Notes under the pieces: model-generated
The model's database searches: none
Seen by the model: only the letters and a program-made list of their open reading frames with translations
Told to the model about the DNA's origin: nothing
Assembly (NCBI GenBank): GCA_965199175.1
Contig: OZ240684.1
Span: 248,001-312,000 of the forward strand
Length of the DNA: 64,000 bases
Origin: G963923945 sp965199175
GTDB taxonomy: Bacteria > Pseudomonadota > Alphaproteobacteria > G963923945
Direction of reading: 5' to 3'
In this document: in pieces, positions 32,715-41,344 of the stretch
How positions within the stretch are numbered: the stretch's first letter is position 1
Layout: every line of letters begins with the position of its first letter
Made by a program: the position numbers and the translations under genes

Positions 32715-35648
32715 ATGAGCAACGATTATCAGTCGACCGTCTTTTTGCCCAAAACGTCTTTCCCGATGAAAGGTCGTTTGCCTGAGCGGGAGCCGGAATG
32801 GTTGCGGTTTTGGGATGAGATGAATCTGGAGGGACAACGCCGCCATGCCCGCAAGGGAGCACCCCCTTTTGTCCTGCATGACGGGCCACCCTATGCCAAC
32901 GGCCATTTGCATATCGGTCATGCTCTCAACAAAATCCTCAAAGATATCGTCAATCGTGGTCAGTTCATGTTGGGGTATGGGGTTGATTACCGGCCAGGCT
33001 GGGATTGCCACGGGCTGCCGATTGAGTGGAAAATTGAAGAGCATTGTCGGGCTGATGGCCAGAATAAGGATGATATTCCGGTTTTAGAATTCCGCAGACG
33101 CTGTCGTGAATTTGCCGCTTCCTGGGTTGATATCCAGCGTGAAGAGTTCCGGCGTCTGGGTATTTCTGGTCAATGGGATCATGCTTATACGACCATGACC
33201 TCTGAAGCTGAGGCGGCGATTTTGCGGGAATTGGGACGTTTCCTGCTCAATGGTGGTCTGATTCGTGGTGATCGTCCGGTTCTTTGGTCGGTGGCTGAGA
33301 AAACCGCTCTGGCTGAAGCAGAAGTTGATTATCATGATCGTGTGTCGACCACAATCACGGTTCGTTTCCCGGTTGTTACGGCGTCACAATCTGCTCTGGA
33401 AGGGGCATCTGTGATCATCTGGACCACCACTGCCTGGACCATACCGGGAAACCGGGCAGTGGCCTATGGTGAGGATGTTGCGTATGGTGTGTATCATATT
33501 GAGGCATCCACCGATGACAGCCTGGCCTGCCAGGGTGAGCGCATTGTCTGTGCTGAGGCACGATGGGAACAGGTGAAAAAAGAAGCCGGTGTGACCCGGG
33601 CGAAAGTGGTCGCCCGCCTTCAGGGAAAGGATTTACACGGGACATTATGCCGCCACCCTTTGCATGGACAGGGGTATGATTTTCCGGTTCCTTTGCTCCC
33701 TGGTGATCATGTCACAACTGAAACCGGGAGCGGTTTTGTCCATATTGCTCCTGGACATGGGGCGGAGGATTTTGCGGTTGGCAAGCAGTTTGATCTGGAC
33801 ATTCCGCGCCTTGTTGATGGGGCTGGTTTGTTTCTTGAGGATGTGCCGCTTTTTGCCAGCCAGCATATTTTCAAGGCCAATGATAAGGTGATTGAGGCTC
33901 TCCGGGAGGCAGGCCAACTTTTGTGCCATTCCAGCCTAACCCATAGCTATCCCCATTCCTGGCGTTCTCAGGCCCCGCTGATTTTCCGCACAACCCCGCA
34001 ATGGTTCATCTCAATGGAGGCCAATGGTCTGCGTGATGCAGCGTTATCGGCGATTGACCAGGTGCGTTGGTTCCCTGAACGTGGTCGCAACCGTATCCGG
34101 TCAATGGTCGGTTCTCGTCCTGATTGGTGTGTATCCCGCCAGCGGGTCTGGGGGGTGCCGATTGCGATTTTTACCCATCGCCAGACCGGCGAACCCTTGC
34201 GTGATGCTACAGTCATGGAGCGGGTGGTTGCCGAAGTGGAAAAACAGGGTTCTGATATCTGGTTTTCCGGAGATCCTGGCCGTTTTCTGGCCCCGGAATA
34301 TGATCCGGATCTTTATGAGCCGGTTTCGGATATTCTGGATGTTTGGTTTGATTCGGGGGCAACCCATGCTTTTGTTCTGGAGGATCACTGTAACCCGAAG
34401 GATTCGTTTCAACAGGCTGATCGGAAACAGGAAAACCATGCTCAAGGCGGTAACGCGCATTCTCAGCCCCCTGCTGATTTGTATTTAGAAGGCTCTGACC
34501 AGCATCGGGGCTGGTTTCAATCCTCATTATTGCAATCTTGTGGCACCCGTGGGCATCCACCTTATAAAGCGGTTCTCACCCATGGGTTCGTTCTGGATGA
34601 GCGCGGGCGTAAAATGTCGAAATCTTTGGGGAATGTGGTTGCTCCTCAGGATGTTGCCGGCACATTGGGCGTTGATATTCTGCGGCTATGGGTGGCCACT
34701 TCGGATTATGCGGAAGATTTGCGAATCGGTCCGGAAGTTTTGAAGGCACAAACCGATACGTATCGGCGTTTACGCAACATGCTGCGATTTATTCTCGGCA
34801 ATGTATCATCCGGCCCGGTGAGGGATCCGGGCACTGCAAATCTTCCGGAACTGGAGCGTTGGGTTTTACACCGTCTGTGCGAATTGGATGCTGAATTGCG
34901 TTGCGGTTATTCTGACTACAAGCTGCATCGTTTTTTTAATGCGTTGCGGGCTTTTTGTATCACCGATCTTTCGGCCTTCTATTTTGATATCCGCAAAGAT
35001 TCTCTTTATTGCGATGCTCCGGATTCACTGCGCCGCCTTGGGGTATTATGGGTATTGGAGCAACTCTTTTCCTGTTTAACCGCCTGGTTGGCTCCGGCTT
35101 TATGTTTCACGGCTGAAGAAGTCTGGCAAACCCGGCGTGATGAAGTCAGTGAGGAGACGAGGAAAGCGATGGAGGAAAGCGTTCATTTGCGTGATTTTCC
35201 GACGATTTCTCAGGAATGGCATGATCCTGCATTGGCTGAAAAATGGTCGCGGCTAAGGATTATCCGCCGTGTAATCACCGGGGCGGTTGAGCGTGAGCGG
35301 GCAGAAAAACGTCTTGGTTCGAGCTTACAAGCCCATCTGGTTTTGTATATTGAACCATCATTGGCCGGTCTTTTCGATTCTATCGACTGGGCTGAGATCA
35401 CCATCACATCGGCGGTAGAATGGACTGTTGACTCACCACCACAAGGGGCCTTTTCGATGCCTGATGTTCCTGGTGTGGCGGTTGTGGTTCAGCCGGCAGA
35501 AGGTGAAAAATGTATCCGTTGCTGGAAGGTCTTGCCTGAGGTTGGGTCTTTATCACCGTCTTCGACCAACGCTGATCTTTGCCATCGCTGCCAGGAAGCG
35601 GTCAGTGCTGTTTCGGGTATGCCGGCGACCCAATCACCAGCCACATGA
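32715..35648 (+). CDS. ileS: Isoleucyl-tRNA synthetase
   Basis: Charges tRNA-Ile. The 977-residue class I synthetase has HIGH at about 66-69 (NGHLHIGHALNK), KMSKS at about 633-637 (GRKMSKSLGN), a CP1 editing domain between them (VIIWTTTAWTIPGNRAVAYG) and a C-terminal zinc finger with CIRCWK (near 932) and CHRC (near 955). A hydrophilic insertion of about 25 residues (NPKDSFQQADRKQENHAQGG) sits before the LEGSDQHRGWFQ segment. Its stop overlaps the lspA start as ATGA. Confidence 0.97.
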   Translation: MSNDYQSTVFLPKTSFPMKGRLPEREPEWLRFWDEMNLEGQRRHARKGAPPFVLHDGPPYANGHLHIGHALNKILKDIVNRGQFMLGYGVDYRPGWDCHGLPIEWKIEEHCRADGQNKDDIPVLEFRRRCREFAASWVDIQREEFRRLGISGQWDHAYTTMTSEAEAAILRELGRFLLNGGLIRGDRPVLWSVAEKTALAEAEVDYHDRVSTTITVRFPVVTASQSALEGASVIIWTTTAWTIPGNRAVAYGEDVAYGVYHIEASTDDSLACQGERIVCAEARWEQVKKEAGVTRAKVVARLQGKDLHGTLCRHPLHGQGYDFPVPLLPGDHVTTETGSGFVHIAPGHGAEDFAVGKQFDLDIPRLVDGAGLFLEDVPLFASQHIFKANDKVIEALREAGQLLCHSSLTHSYPHSWRSQAPLIFRTTPQWFISMEANGLRDAALSAIDQVRWFPERGRNRIRSMVGSRPDWCVSRQRVWGVPIAIFTHRQTGEPLRDATVMERVVAEVEKQGSDIWFSGDPGRFLAPEYDPDLYEPVSDILDVWFDSGATHAFVLEDHCNPKDSFQQADRKQENHAQGGNAHSQPPADLYLEGSDQHRGWFQSSLLQSCGTRGHPPYKAVLTHGFVLDERGRKMSKSLGNVVAPQDVAGTLGVDILRLWVATSDYAEDLRIGPEVLKAQTDTYRRLRNMLRFILGNVSSGPVRDPGTANLPELERWVLHRLCELDAELRCGYSDYKLHRFFNALRAFCITDLSAFYFDIRKDSLYCDAPDSLRRLGVLWVLEQLFSCLTAWLAPALCFTAEEVWQTRRDEVSEETRKAMEESVHLRDFPTISQEWHDPALAEKWSRLRIIRRVITGAVERERAEKRLGSSLQAHLVLYIEPSLAGLFDSIDWAEITITSAVEWTVDSPPQGAFSMPDVPGVAVVVQPAEGEKCIRCWKVLPEVGSLSPSSTNADLCHRCQEAVSAVSGMPATQSPAT

Positions 35649-36121
35649 AAGTATCGTTTCTTTCCCTTGGCTATGCGCTCAGTCTGGCGGCTGTGGTTAT
35701 CCTGTTGGACTGGGCAAGTAAGACCTGGATTTTGTCTGTTTTTGCCAATCCTCCCTACAAAATTGAGATAACGTCTTTTTTTAATCTGGTTTTGACCTTT
35801 AATACCGGGGTGAGCTTCAGCTTATTGGCAGACAGCAATCTGCGCTGGCTCCTGATTTGTTTCAGCGTGGCGGTTTGTCTGGGGCTGGGGTTTTGGCTGT
35901 GGCGGGAACCAGGGCCCAGATTGGTTGCGTCTTTTGGCCTGATTATCGGCGGCGCATTGGGCAATGTGTATGACCGTATCATTTATGGGGCGGTGGTCGA
36001 TTTTCTGGATTTCCATGTCGGGCAATGGCATTGGCCAGCCTTTAATCTTGCTGATAGTGCGATTACTGTGGGGGCGGCGATCTTTCTTTGGGACGCATGG
36101 AAAGACCACAGAAGGCAATAG
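35645..36121 (+). CDS. lspA: Lipoprotein signal peptidase II LspA
   Basis: Inner-membrane aspartyl protease that removes signal peptides from prolipoproteins. The 158-residue protein has four membrane segments, FNTGVSFSLL after the first periplasmic stretch, and catalytic Asp110 (GNVYDRI) and Asp137 (NLADSAI). ATG 35645 overlaps the ileS stop; the longer frame from 35579 lies inside ileS and is rejected. Two predicted lipoproteins follow downstream. Confidence 0.96.
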   Translation: MKVSFLSLGYALSLAAVVILLDWASKTWILSVFANPPYKIEITSFFNLVLTFNTGVSFSLLADSNLRWLLICFSVAVCLGLGFWLWREPGPRLVASFGLIIGGALGNVYDRIIYGAVVDFLDFHVGQWHWPAFNLADSAITVGAAIFLWDAWKDHRRQ

Positions 36122-36232
36122 ACCGATATATGATGGGGCCGGGTATTGAGTGAGGCCGGAAATAAGGATAGAGTGAAAAGAATGCCTGGTTACCGATTGA
36201 AGATGGTCGGGAAAAACAGGACCATAGCCAGG

Positions 36233-36327
36233 GATAAGAGAATTACTCAAAGATAAGAGAATCGTTTGGGATAAAGAGAATCGTTCGGGATAAAGAGAAT
36301 CATTCAAAACTAAGAGAATCATTCAAA
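36233..36327. repeat. 19-bp tandem repeat, five copies
   Basis: Units start at 36233, 36252, 36271, 36290 and 36309, with the consensus ataagagaatcattcaaa or gg-ending variants. A partial sixth unit follows. It occupies most of the spacer between lspA and the first lipoprotein gene. Confidence 0.95.
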
Positions 36328-36375
36328 ATAAGAATGATGTTTTAGAAATCTGTTTTGGCCGTGATGAGGTAGATA

Positions 36376-37119
36376 ATGCAATCATTGATCAAATTTTTAA
36401 CCGCAGCCGGTTGTTTTTTCTCAAGATATTCTTTTTTGGGGAAGATATTTTCGGGAAAAACTTTTTTGAGAGACGCTGTGTCGGGCGGTATTTTTCATGA
36501 CCATCATCCGGGGTGGTCGGGAAATTGGCTTCGGGTTTGGGTGTTTGGGATTTTAATGATCCCGGTTGCTGGCTGTACGTCAAATAATGGCTGGGGTTGG
36601 GACGACCTCAACCCATGGAGTGACGATGAACCCTCTTATACCCGTTTAGAAAGTGACATTGTTGCGGCTCCTGAACCGGGGCAACCGGTCCCGGTTCCTC
36701 AGCATCCCAATGCGGGTGTTTCCCCGCATAGCTATGCTGCCGGTGTTTCGGTTCCGCCATCCGGGTATTATCCGTCTCAACCGCCGCCTGCCTATTACGG
36801 CGGTGTGCCGGCCTCCGGGGTCAGTTCTGGCGGTTGTCCGGTTCCCGGGTCGTATGGTTGGTCCGGTTATCCACAATTTTACCACTCATACCCTACCCAG
36901 CCACCTCCAGGCTATGTGCCACCTTATTCTCCTCAGGGGTATCCCGGTTCGGCTGTTCCTGGTCCCTCATCTATCCGGACAGGGGGTGCCCCAGGGACTC
37001 AGTTCAGCCAGAAATTGCCCTCAGAACAGGAACTGGAACACCGTTATCACGTTCTGAATAACTGCACCGATGTTGGTGGGAATGCTGAGATCGGTTTTTA
37101 TTGCGACGATTATGAGTAG
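36376..37119 (+). CDS. Pro/Tyr/Gly-rich putative lipoprotein
   Basis: The 247-residue protein is of unrecognised family. ATG 36376 has a very good ribosome-binding site (GAGGT, spacing 5). The first 50 residues are basic, then a hydrophobic segment ends in a lipobox (IPVAGC, Cys67), which is far from the N-terminus for a lipoprotein. The middle (about 90-215) is rich in Pro, Tyr and Gly (PPSGYYPSQPPPAYYGG), like proline-rich cell-surface tails. The C-terminus contains a conserved-looking block with two cysteines (NNCTDVGGNAEIGFYCDD). It sits between lspA and a DUF3035 lipoprotein gene, supporting an envelope location. Function unknown. Confidence 0.6.
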   Translation: MQSLIKFLTAAGCFFSRYSFLGKIFSGKTFLRDAVSGGIFHDHHPGWSGNWLRVWVFGILMIPVAGCTSNNGWGWDDLNPWSDDEPSYTRLESDIVAAPEPGQPVPVPQHPNAGVSPHSYAAGVSVPPSGYYPSQPPPAYYGGVPASGVSSGGCPVPGSYGWSGYPQFYHSYPTQPPPGYVPPYSPQGYPGSAVPGPSSIRTGGAPGTQFSQKLPSEQELEHRYHVLNNCTDVGGNAEIGFYCDDYE

Positions 37120-37211
37120 AGTCTAACCGATCAGGGGCCTGGGCATCATGGCGATGGGATTTTCCAGCACCAGTGAATTTGGCTGAAGATTCTGATCAAT
37201 CACGACAGAAA

Positions 37212-37267
37212 GGCTCATACAGGGATGGCTCACACAGGAATGGATTACACAGGAAGGATTACATCGG
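37212..37267. repeat. 15-bp degenerate tandem repeat
   Basis: ggctcatacagggat (37212-37226), ggctcacacaggaat (37227-37241), ggattacacaggaa (37242-37255) and ggattacatcgg (37256-37267). The repeats contain AGGAA/AGGGA words and lead straight into the start of the DUF3035 lipoprotein gene, so they multiply potential ribosome-binding sites. Confidence 0.75.
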
Positions 37268-37268
37268 T

Positions 37269-37811
37269 ATGAATATTTCGGGTATAGGTGTTGTTCGGGA
37301 CCCGGTTCCATGTCCCGGAAAAGGAAGAAATTTCTGGTCCTTTGCGGTCATGATTTTGGTTGTTTTTTCGCTGTCTGGTTGCGGGAGCTGGACTGATATT
37401 AAACGGGCACTGGGTATGGAAAAGACGCCCATCAGTGATGCTGAGATTGTTCAGTTGCCGCCTTTGGTGGTTCCGCCTGATTACGCTATTCGTCCCCCAT
37501 CTGATGGTTCCCCGTCTGACCCTTATCCGGTGGTGGCGTCTCCCTCTGATTCTGAGGTCCCCGGGTCTCAGACATTGCCGGGTATTGCCGCCCCTGCCGG
37601 TGCTGTGGGGACCGCTGTGGCTCCGGTACCCGGGGTACCGCCGGTTGTTTCTCAGCCCTGGCCGGGCGGGGTGCCGACTGCTTATGCGCCTTCCTATTAT
37701 CTTCCGGCAGACCCAACCCTGACGGTATTCAACCGTGCCTTTTGGAATTATCAAATGTCTAATTACGGTTCCAAGCAGTGGCCTGTTCCGGCACCTGGTG
37801 CCTACCGGTAA
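37269..37811 (+). CDS. DUF3035-family lipoprotein
   Basis: The 180-residue lipoprotein has a signal segment (NFWSFAVMILVVFSLSGC) with lipobox LSGC at Cys38. The mature part opens with the DUF3035 hallmark KRALGMEKTPISDAEIVQLPPLVVPPDYAIRPP, then a Pro/Ser/Val-rich low-complexity region and an aromatic end. This family usually lies between lspA and M16 peptidases in alphaproteobacteria, as here, and is linked by some authors to outer-membrane assembly; I do not claim that for this copy. ATG 37269 with AGGAAGG about 11 bases upstream is preferred to the longer frame from 37173. Confidence 0.8.
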   Translation: MNISGIGVVRDPVPCPGKGRNFWSFAVMILVVFSLSGCGSWTDIKRALGMEKTPISDAEIVQLPPLVVPPDYAIRPPSDGSPSDPYPVVASPSDSEVPGSQTLPGIAAPAGAVGTAVAPVPGVPPVVSQPWPGGVPTAYAPSYYLPADPTLTVFNRAFWNYQMSNYGSKQWPVPAPGAYR

Positions 37812-37835
37812 CCCTGATCCTCTGGCTGGGGAAAT

Positions 37836-37854
37836 AATCATGATGATTTTTTTT
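37836..37854 (+). terminator. Weak terminator after the DUF3035 gene
   Basis: AATCA-TGA-TGATT stem-loop overlapping a run of eight T, 25 bases after the stop codon. The stem is short and A/T-rich. Confidence 0.3.
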
Positions 37855-38034
37855 CAGTATTGATTTTGCCGGGTTCTGATCAGATTCTTATCAGAATCTT
37901 ATCAGATTTTGTGGCCCTAAATTGGCCATTTTTGTCCGCTACTGATTCTGCTACTGATTATGTATTGGTTCGATATGACCGATACCCGGCGATCATCCGG
38001 GTTCTTACTATTGGTATTGACCTTGATATGACCT

Positions 38035-38072
38035 GATATGACCCTGATATAATGATATGACCCTGATATAAA
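38035..38072. repeat. 19-bp tandem duplication
   Basis: gatatgaccctgatataat at 38035-38053 and gatatgaccctgatataaa at 38054-38072, preceded by further tgatatgacc words. Upstream of the first M16 gene. Confidence 0.85.
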
Positions 38073-38146
38073 CAGAATAAATAATTAAAAAGATAAGCCA
38101 GGAAGATCCTGGAATTTAAAGAATTTAAAACAGAACACCTCTTTCA

Positions 38147-39523
38147 ATGATCAGCCACATTATTCCACCGGATTTTTCGATTCACCGGCCGACCCGTCTG
38201 GGATGGCTGGGGCTTGCTGCCTCAATGCTGAGTTTTCAACCGGCTTTGGCCGATGTTTTCAAACCGGAAACATTCACTCTTGATAATGGTCTGAAAGTGG
38301 TGGTGGTGAGCAATCACCGGGCTCCGGTGGTATCACATATGATCTGGTATCCGGTTGGTTCGGCTGATGAACCGCCGGGAAAATCAGGGGTCGCCCATTT
38401 TCTGGAACATTTGATGTTCAAGGGAACCGATACGATTGGGCCAGGTGAATTTTCTGAGATTGTGGCCCGCAATGGGGGCCAGGATAATGCGTTTACCAGC
38501 TTTGATTATACCGCTTATTATCAGAATATTTCCCGTGATCGTTTGGGGCTTGTGATGCAGCATGAGGCTGACCGGATGCGGGGATTGCGTCTCAATAAAG
38601 AGGTGATTGAGCCAGAACGGATGGTGGTTCTTGAGGAACGCCGTGGCCGGGTTGATAACAATCCGGCAGCAATTTTGCGCGAAGAAATGCGGGCTGCTTT
38701 ATTCCTTAATCACCCGTATGGACGCCCGATTATTGGCTGGGAAGATGAGATTGCTGCCTTATCGTTAGAGGATCTGACGGATTTTTATGATCACCATTAT
38801 GCGCCTAACGGGGCGGTTGTGATTATTTCCGGTGATGTGACTCTTGATGAGGCAAAAGATCTGGCCGGGACCCATTATGGACTGGTTGCTCCATCGGCCC
38901 GGCGCCTGATCCGAAGCCGTCCCGGTGAACCAGCTCAACGGGTGAGCAAGCGGTTGAGTTTGACCAGCCCTCTGGCCGGACGACCCAGTTGGCGGCGGTT
39001 GTATCTTGCCCCGAGCTATAACCGGTCCGAAGGTCTCAAAGCCCATGCTGCTTCGATTTTGGGAGAAATTCTTGGCGGTGGACCCACCAGCCGCTTATAC
39101 AAAAAATTGGTGGTTGAGGATAAAAAAGCCATACAAGCCTCGGCCTATTACGATGGCTCGGCTTATGATTTAGGGACATTTAACGTGAGTGCGTCCCCTG
39201 CCGATGGGGTCAGTCTGGATGATCTCGAAACCGCTATTGAGGCTGAGATAACCCATCTTCGCCGTGATGGTATCACTCAATCTGAGCTTGACCGGGCCAA
39301 ACAGCGTCTGCAATCAGCAGCGATTTTTGCTCAGGATAGTCTCAGCCATCCGGGATACACTCTGGGTGCGGCTTTGATGACCGGGCGCAATATTGATGAT
39401 GTGGAAGCCTGGCCTGAGCGTATTGGCCAGGTTACCCTTGGGGATGTTATGGCGGTTATTGAGAATATCCTCAGCCAGCCGGGGCATGTTACTGGTGAGC
39501 TCACGCCCGGTACGTCTTCATAA
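38147..39523 (+). CDS. M16 metallopeptidase, catalytic partner
   Basis: Periplasmic zinc peptidase of the pitrilysin/processing-peptidase family. After a signal peptide (ending PALA, about residue 35) comes the zinc motif HxxEH as HFLEH (84-88), with the distal Glu in VVLEERRGR. The R/Y-type substrate motif typical of the family is in the C-terminal half (GGGPTSRLYKKLVVEDK). Length 458. The following gene encodes the inactive partner, so the two probably form a heterodimer. Confidence 0.92.
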   Translation: MISHIIPPDFSIHRPTRLGWLGLAASMLSFQPALADVFKPETFTLDNGLKVVVVSNHRAPVVSHMIWYPVGSADEPPGKSGVAHFLEHLMFKGTDTIGPGEFSEIVARNGGQDNAFTSFDYTAYYQNISRDRLGLVMQHEADRMRGLRLNKEVIEPERMVVLEERRGRVDNNPAAILREEMRAALFLNHPYGRPIIGWEDEIAALSLEDLTDFYDHHYAPNGAVVIISGDVTLDEAKDLAGTHYGLVAPSARRLIRSRPGEPAQRVSKRLSLTSPLAGRPSWRRLYLAPSYNRSEGLKAHAASILGEILGGGPTSRLYKKLVVEDKKAIQASAYYDGSAYDLGTFNVSASPADGVSLDDLETAIEAEITHLRRDGITQSELDRAKQRLQSAAIFAQDSLSHPGYTLGAALMTGRNIDDVEAWPERIGQVTLGDVMAVIENILSQPGHVTGELTPGTSS

Positions 39524-39545
39524 TGCTTATCATGGTGCGTGTATT

Positions 39546-40937
39546 ATGTCGGGATTGTTACGTTTTTCTCGTTTACGTTTTTCTCATTACGTTTGCCGCT
39601 TTTTTGCGCTGATGCTGCCCTGGATGATGGCTGTTTCTTCTTTATCTGTGAGTGGCGGACCGGTTTATGCTGCTGCTCAGATTGAGCGGGTCATCAGCCC
39701 GGGTGGTGTGGAAGCCTGGCTGATCTCTGACCCATCGGTTCCGGTTATATCGGTTGATTTTATGTTTGTCGGTGGGGCATCTCTTGATCCGGAGGGGAAA
39801 GAAGGTCTGGCTTCTCTGAGCGCAAGTCTCCTCAATGAAGGGGCCGGAGACTATGATAGTCAGGCCTTTCTCGGGCGGCTGGCTGATCAATCAATTACCA
39901 TGAATTTCAGGGCCGGGGCCGATAGCTTTGGCGGCACCCTCAAGACGTTGGCCCGCAATGGTGATGAGGCCTTTGAATTATTGGGGCTGGCGCTCCATGC
40001 ACCGCGTTTTGACACCGAAGCCGTTGAACGGATGCGCAGCGAGCTGATTGCTGGTTTACAGCAAGCAGCCAGAAACCCGAATCAGATTGTCAGCAAGGCC
40101 TGGCGACAGGCTGCTTTTGGCGGGCATCCTTATGCACAATCTGCCCAGGGCAATCAGGACGATTTGGGTCAGATTGCTATTGCCGATCTGAAAAAGTTTG
40201 CCAAAGAGCATTTGACCCGCAGCCGTCTGATCATCGGGGTTTGTGGGGATGTGACGCCTGAACAGCTGGCGGTTTATCTCGATAAGGCATTTGGTGCTCT
40301 TGAGGTTGGCGAGCCGCCCCCGGTGATTCCTGAAACCACAGTGCAAAGTCAGGGGGTTGTGGTCATTGATCAGGATATCCCCCAAAGCATTGTCCTGTTC
40401 GGGCATGGAGGGCCTAAGCGTTCTCACCCCGATTATTTTGCTGTGCGTCTGGTTAATTATATTTTGGGTGGTGGTGGTCTGACGTCGCGGCTTGTTGATG
40501 AAGTGCGTGAGAAACGTGGTCTTGCCTATTCAATTCACACCTATCTCAATCCCTTACGGCAGGCTGGTTTAATCAGCGGCCGGTTTGGTACTCAGAATGA
40601 TCTGGCGCATCAGGCTCTTGATGTGGTGCGCGCCGAATGGGACCGCCTGGCCCGGCATGGAATCAGTGCCGGTGAATTGGCTGATGCTCAGACATATATG
40701 ACCGGTGCATTTCCACTCAACATGACAACAACCTCATCGATTGCCAGCCTGTTGACGGCTTTGCAATATCATGATCTGGGGATTGATTATCTGGAGCGTC
40801 GCAATGATCTGATCAATGCGGTAACCCTCGAACAGGCCAATCGGGTAGCGGCTGAATTTTTTGATTCTGATCAGTTGCTGATTACGATCATTGGCCGTCC
40901 CAAAGATATTGAAGCCACTTTGCCAGCCCCAGGCTAG
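39546..40937 (+). CDS. M16-family protein, non-catalytic partner
   Basis: The 463-residue paralogue of the upstream M16 peptidase lacks the HxxEH motif (the region reads EGLASLSASLLNEG) but keeps the C-terminal pattern GGGGLTSRLVDEVREKRGLAYSI, as the inactive subunits of such pairs do. Signal segment: FFALMLPWMMAVSSL, with a cut near VYA. The frame is open from 39393 inside the previous gene; ATG 39546, 22 bases after its stop and with GGTG upstream, is preferred. A near-duplicate ttacgtttttctc (about 39559-39585) lies in the signal-peptide coding region. Confidence 0.9.
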   Translation: MSGLLRFSRLRFSHYVCRFFALMLPWMMAVSSLSVSGGPVYAAAQIERVISPGGVEAWLISDPSVPVISVDFMFVGGASLDPEGKEGLASLSASLLNEGAGDYDSQAFLGRLADQSITMNFRAGADSFGGTLKTLARNGDEAFELLGLALHAPRFDTEAVERMRSELIAGLQQAARNPNQIVSKAWRQAAFGGHPYAQSAQGNQDDLGQIAIADLKKFAKEHLTRSRLIIGVCGDVTPEQLAVYLDKAFGALEVGEPPPVIPETTVQSQGVVVIDQDIPQSIVLFGHGGPKRSHPDYFAVRLVNYILGGGGLTSRLVDEVREKRGLAYSIHTYLNPLRQAGLISGRFGTQNDLAHQALDVVRAEWDRLARHGISAGELADAQTYMTGAFPLNMTTTSSIASLLTALQYHDLGIDYLERRNDLINAVTLEQANRVAAEFFDSDQLLITIIGRPKDIEATLPAPG

Positions 40938-41344
40938 CCGGTTTGTTCCGGAATATTCGCGACATTCTTTATCACAATGGTCCCTTGTCTGCATGAGGTG
41001 ATCGCGGGCATATATAGCTGAACAGTGGCGGAAAAATCCGCGATCAGCCATTGATCTCATTGATGGGCTTCAATTGTGTGATTTGCTCAGGCCAATTTGC
41101 TCCTGGCGTTCGATGCCAGACGGTTGAGACAATTTCCGTAATACCAGAATTCTTCAGGGAACTGTAATCTCCTGGCTCTTGTTATTGATGATTGAGCAAG
41201 GGGCGGGAGGCCGGTTTAGGAAAGAATGACGATTCAATATGCTCCGTCATCGGGGTTTGGCTGTTTTACGGGCGGTGGATATTTTCTTTCCAATGATTGC
41301 GGATTTCAGATGAACCGGTAGACTGCCGGTTGACGAGAACTTCG
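40938..41344. other. Spacer with no recognised element
   Basis: About 400 bases between the M16 pair and pgi. A 5-bp hairpin GCGGA-AAAA-TCCGC (41028-41041) has no T run. No gene, promoter or array could be supported. Confidence 0.5.

Larger units (their letters stand above)
37812..38146. other. AT-rich spacer before the M16 pair
   Basis: No gene. A weak AT hairpin followed by eight T (37836-37854) may terminate the lipoprotein transcript. Direct repeats of cttatcaga (about 37885-37915) and a 19-bp duplication (38035-38072) are present. Confidence 0.5.

Noticed and set aside
41028..41041. Terminator after the M16 pair (GCGGA-AAAA-TCCGC)
   Set aside because: Five-bp stem without a following T run.
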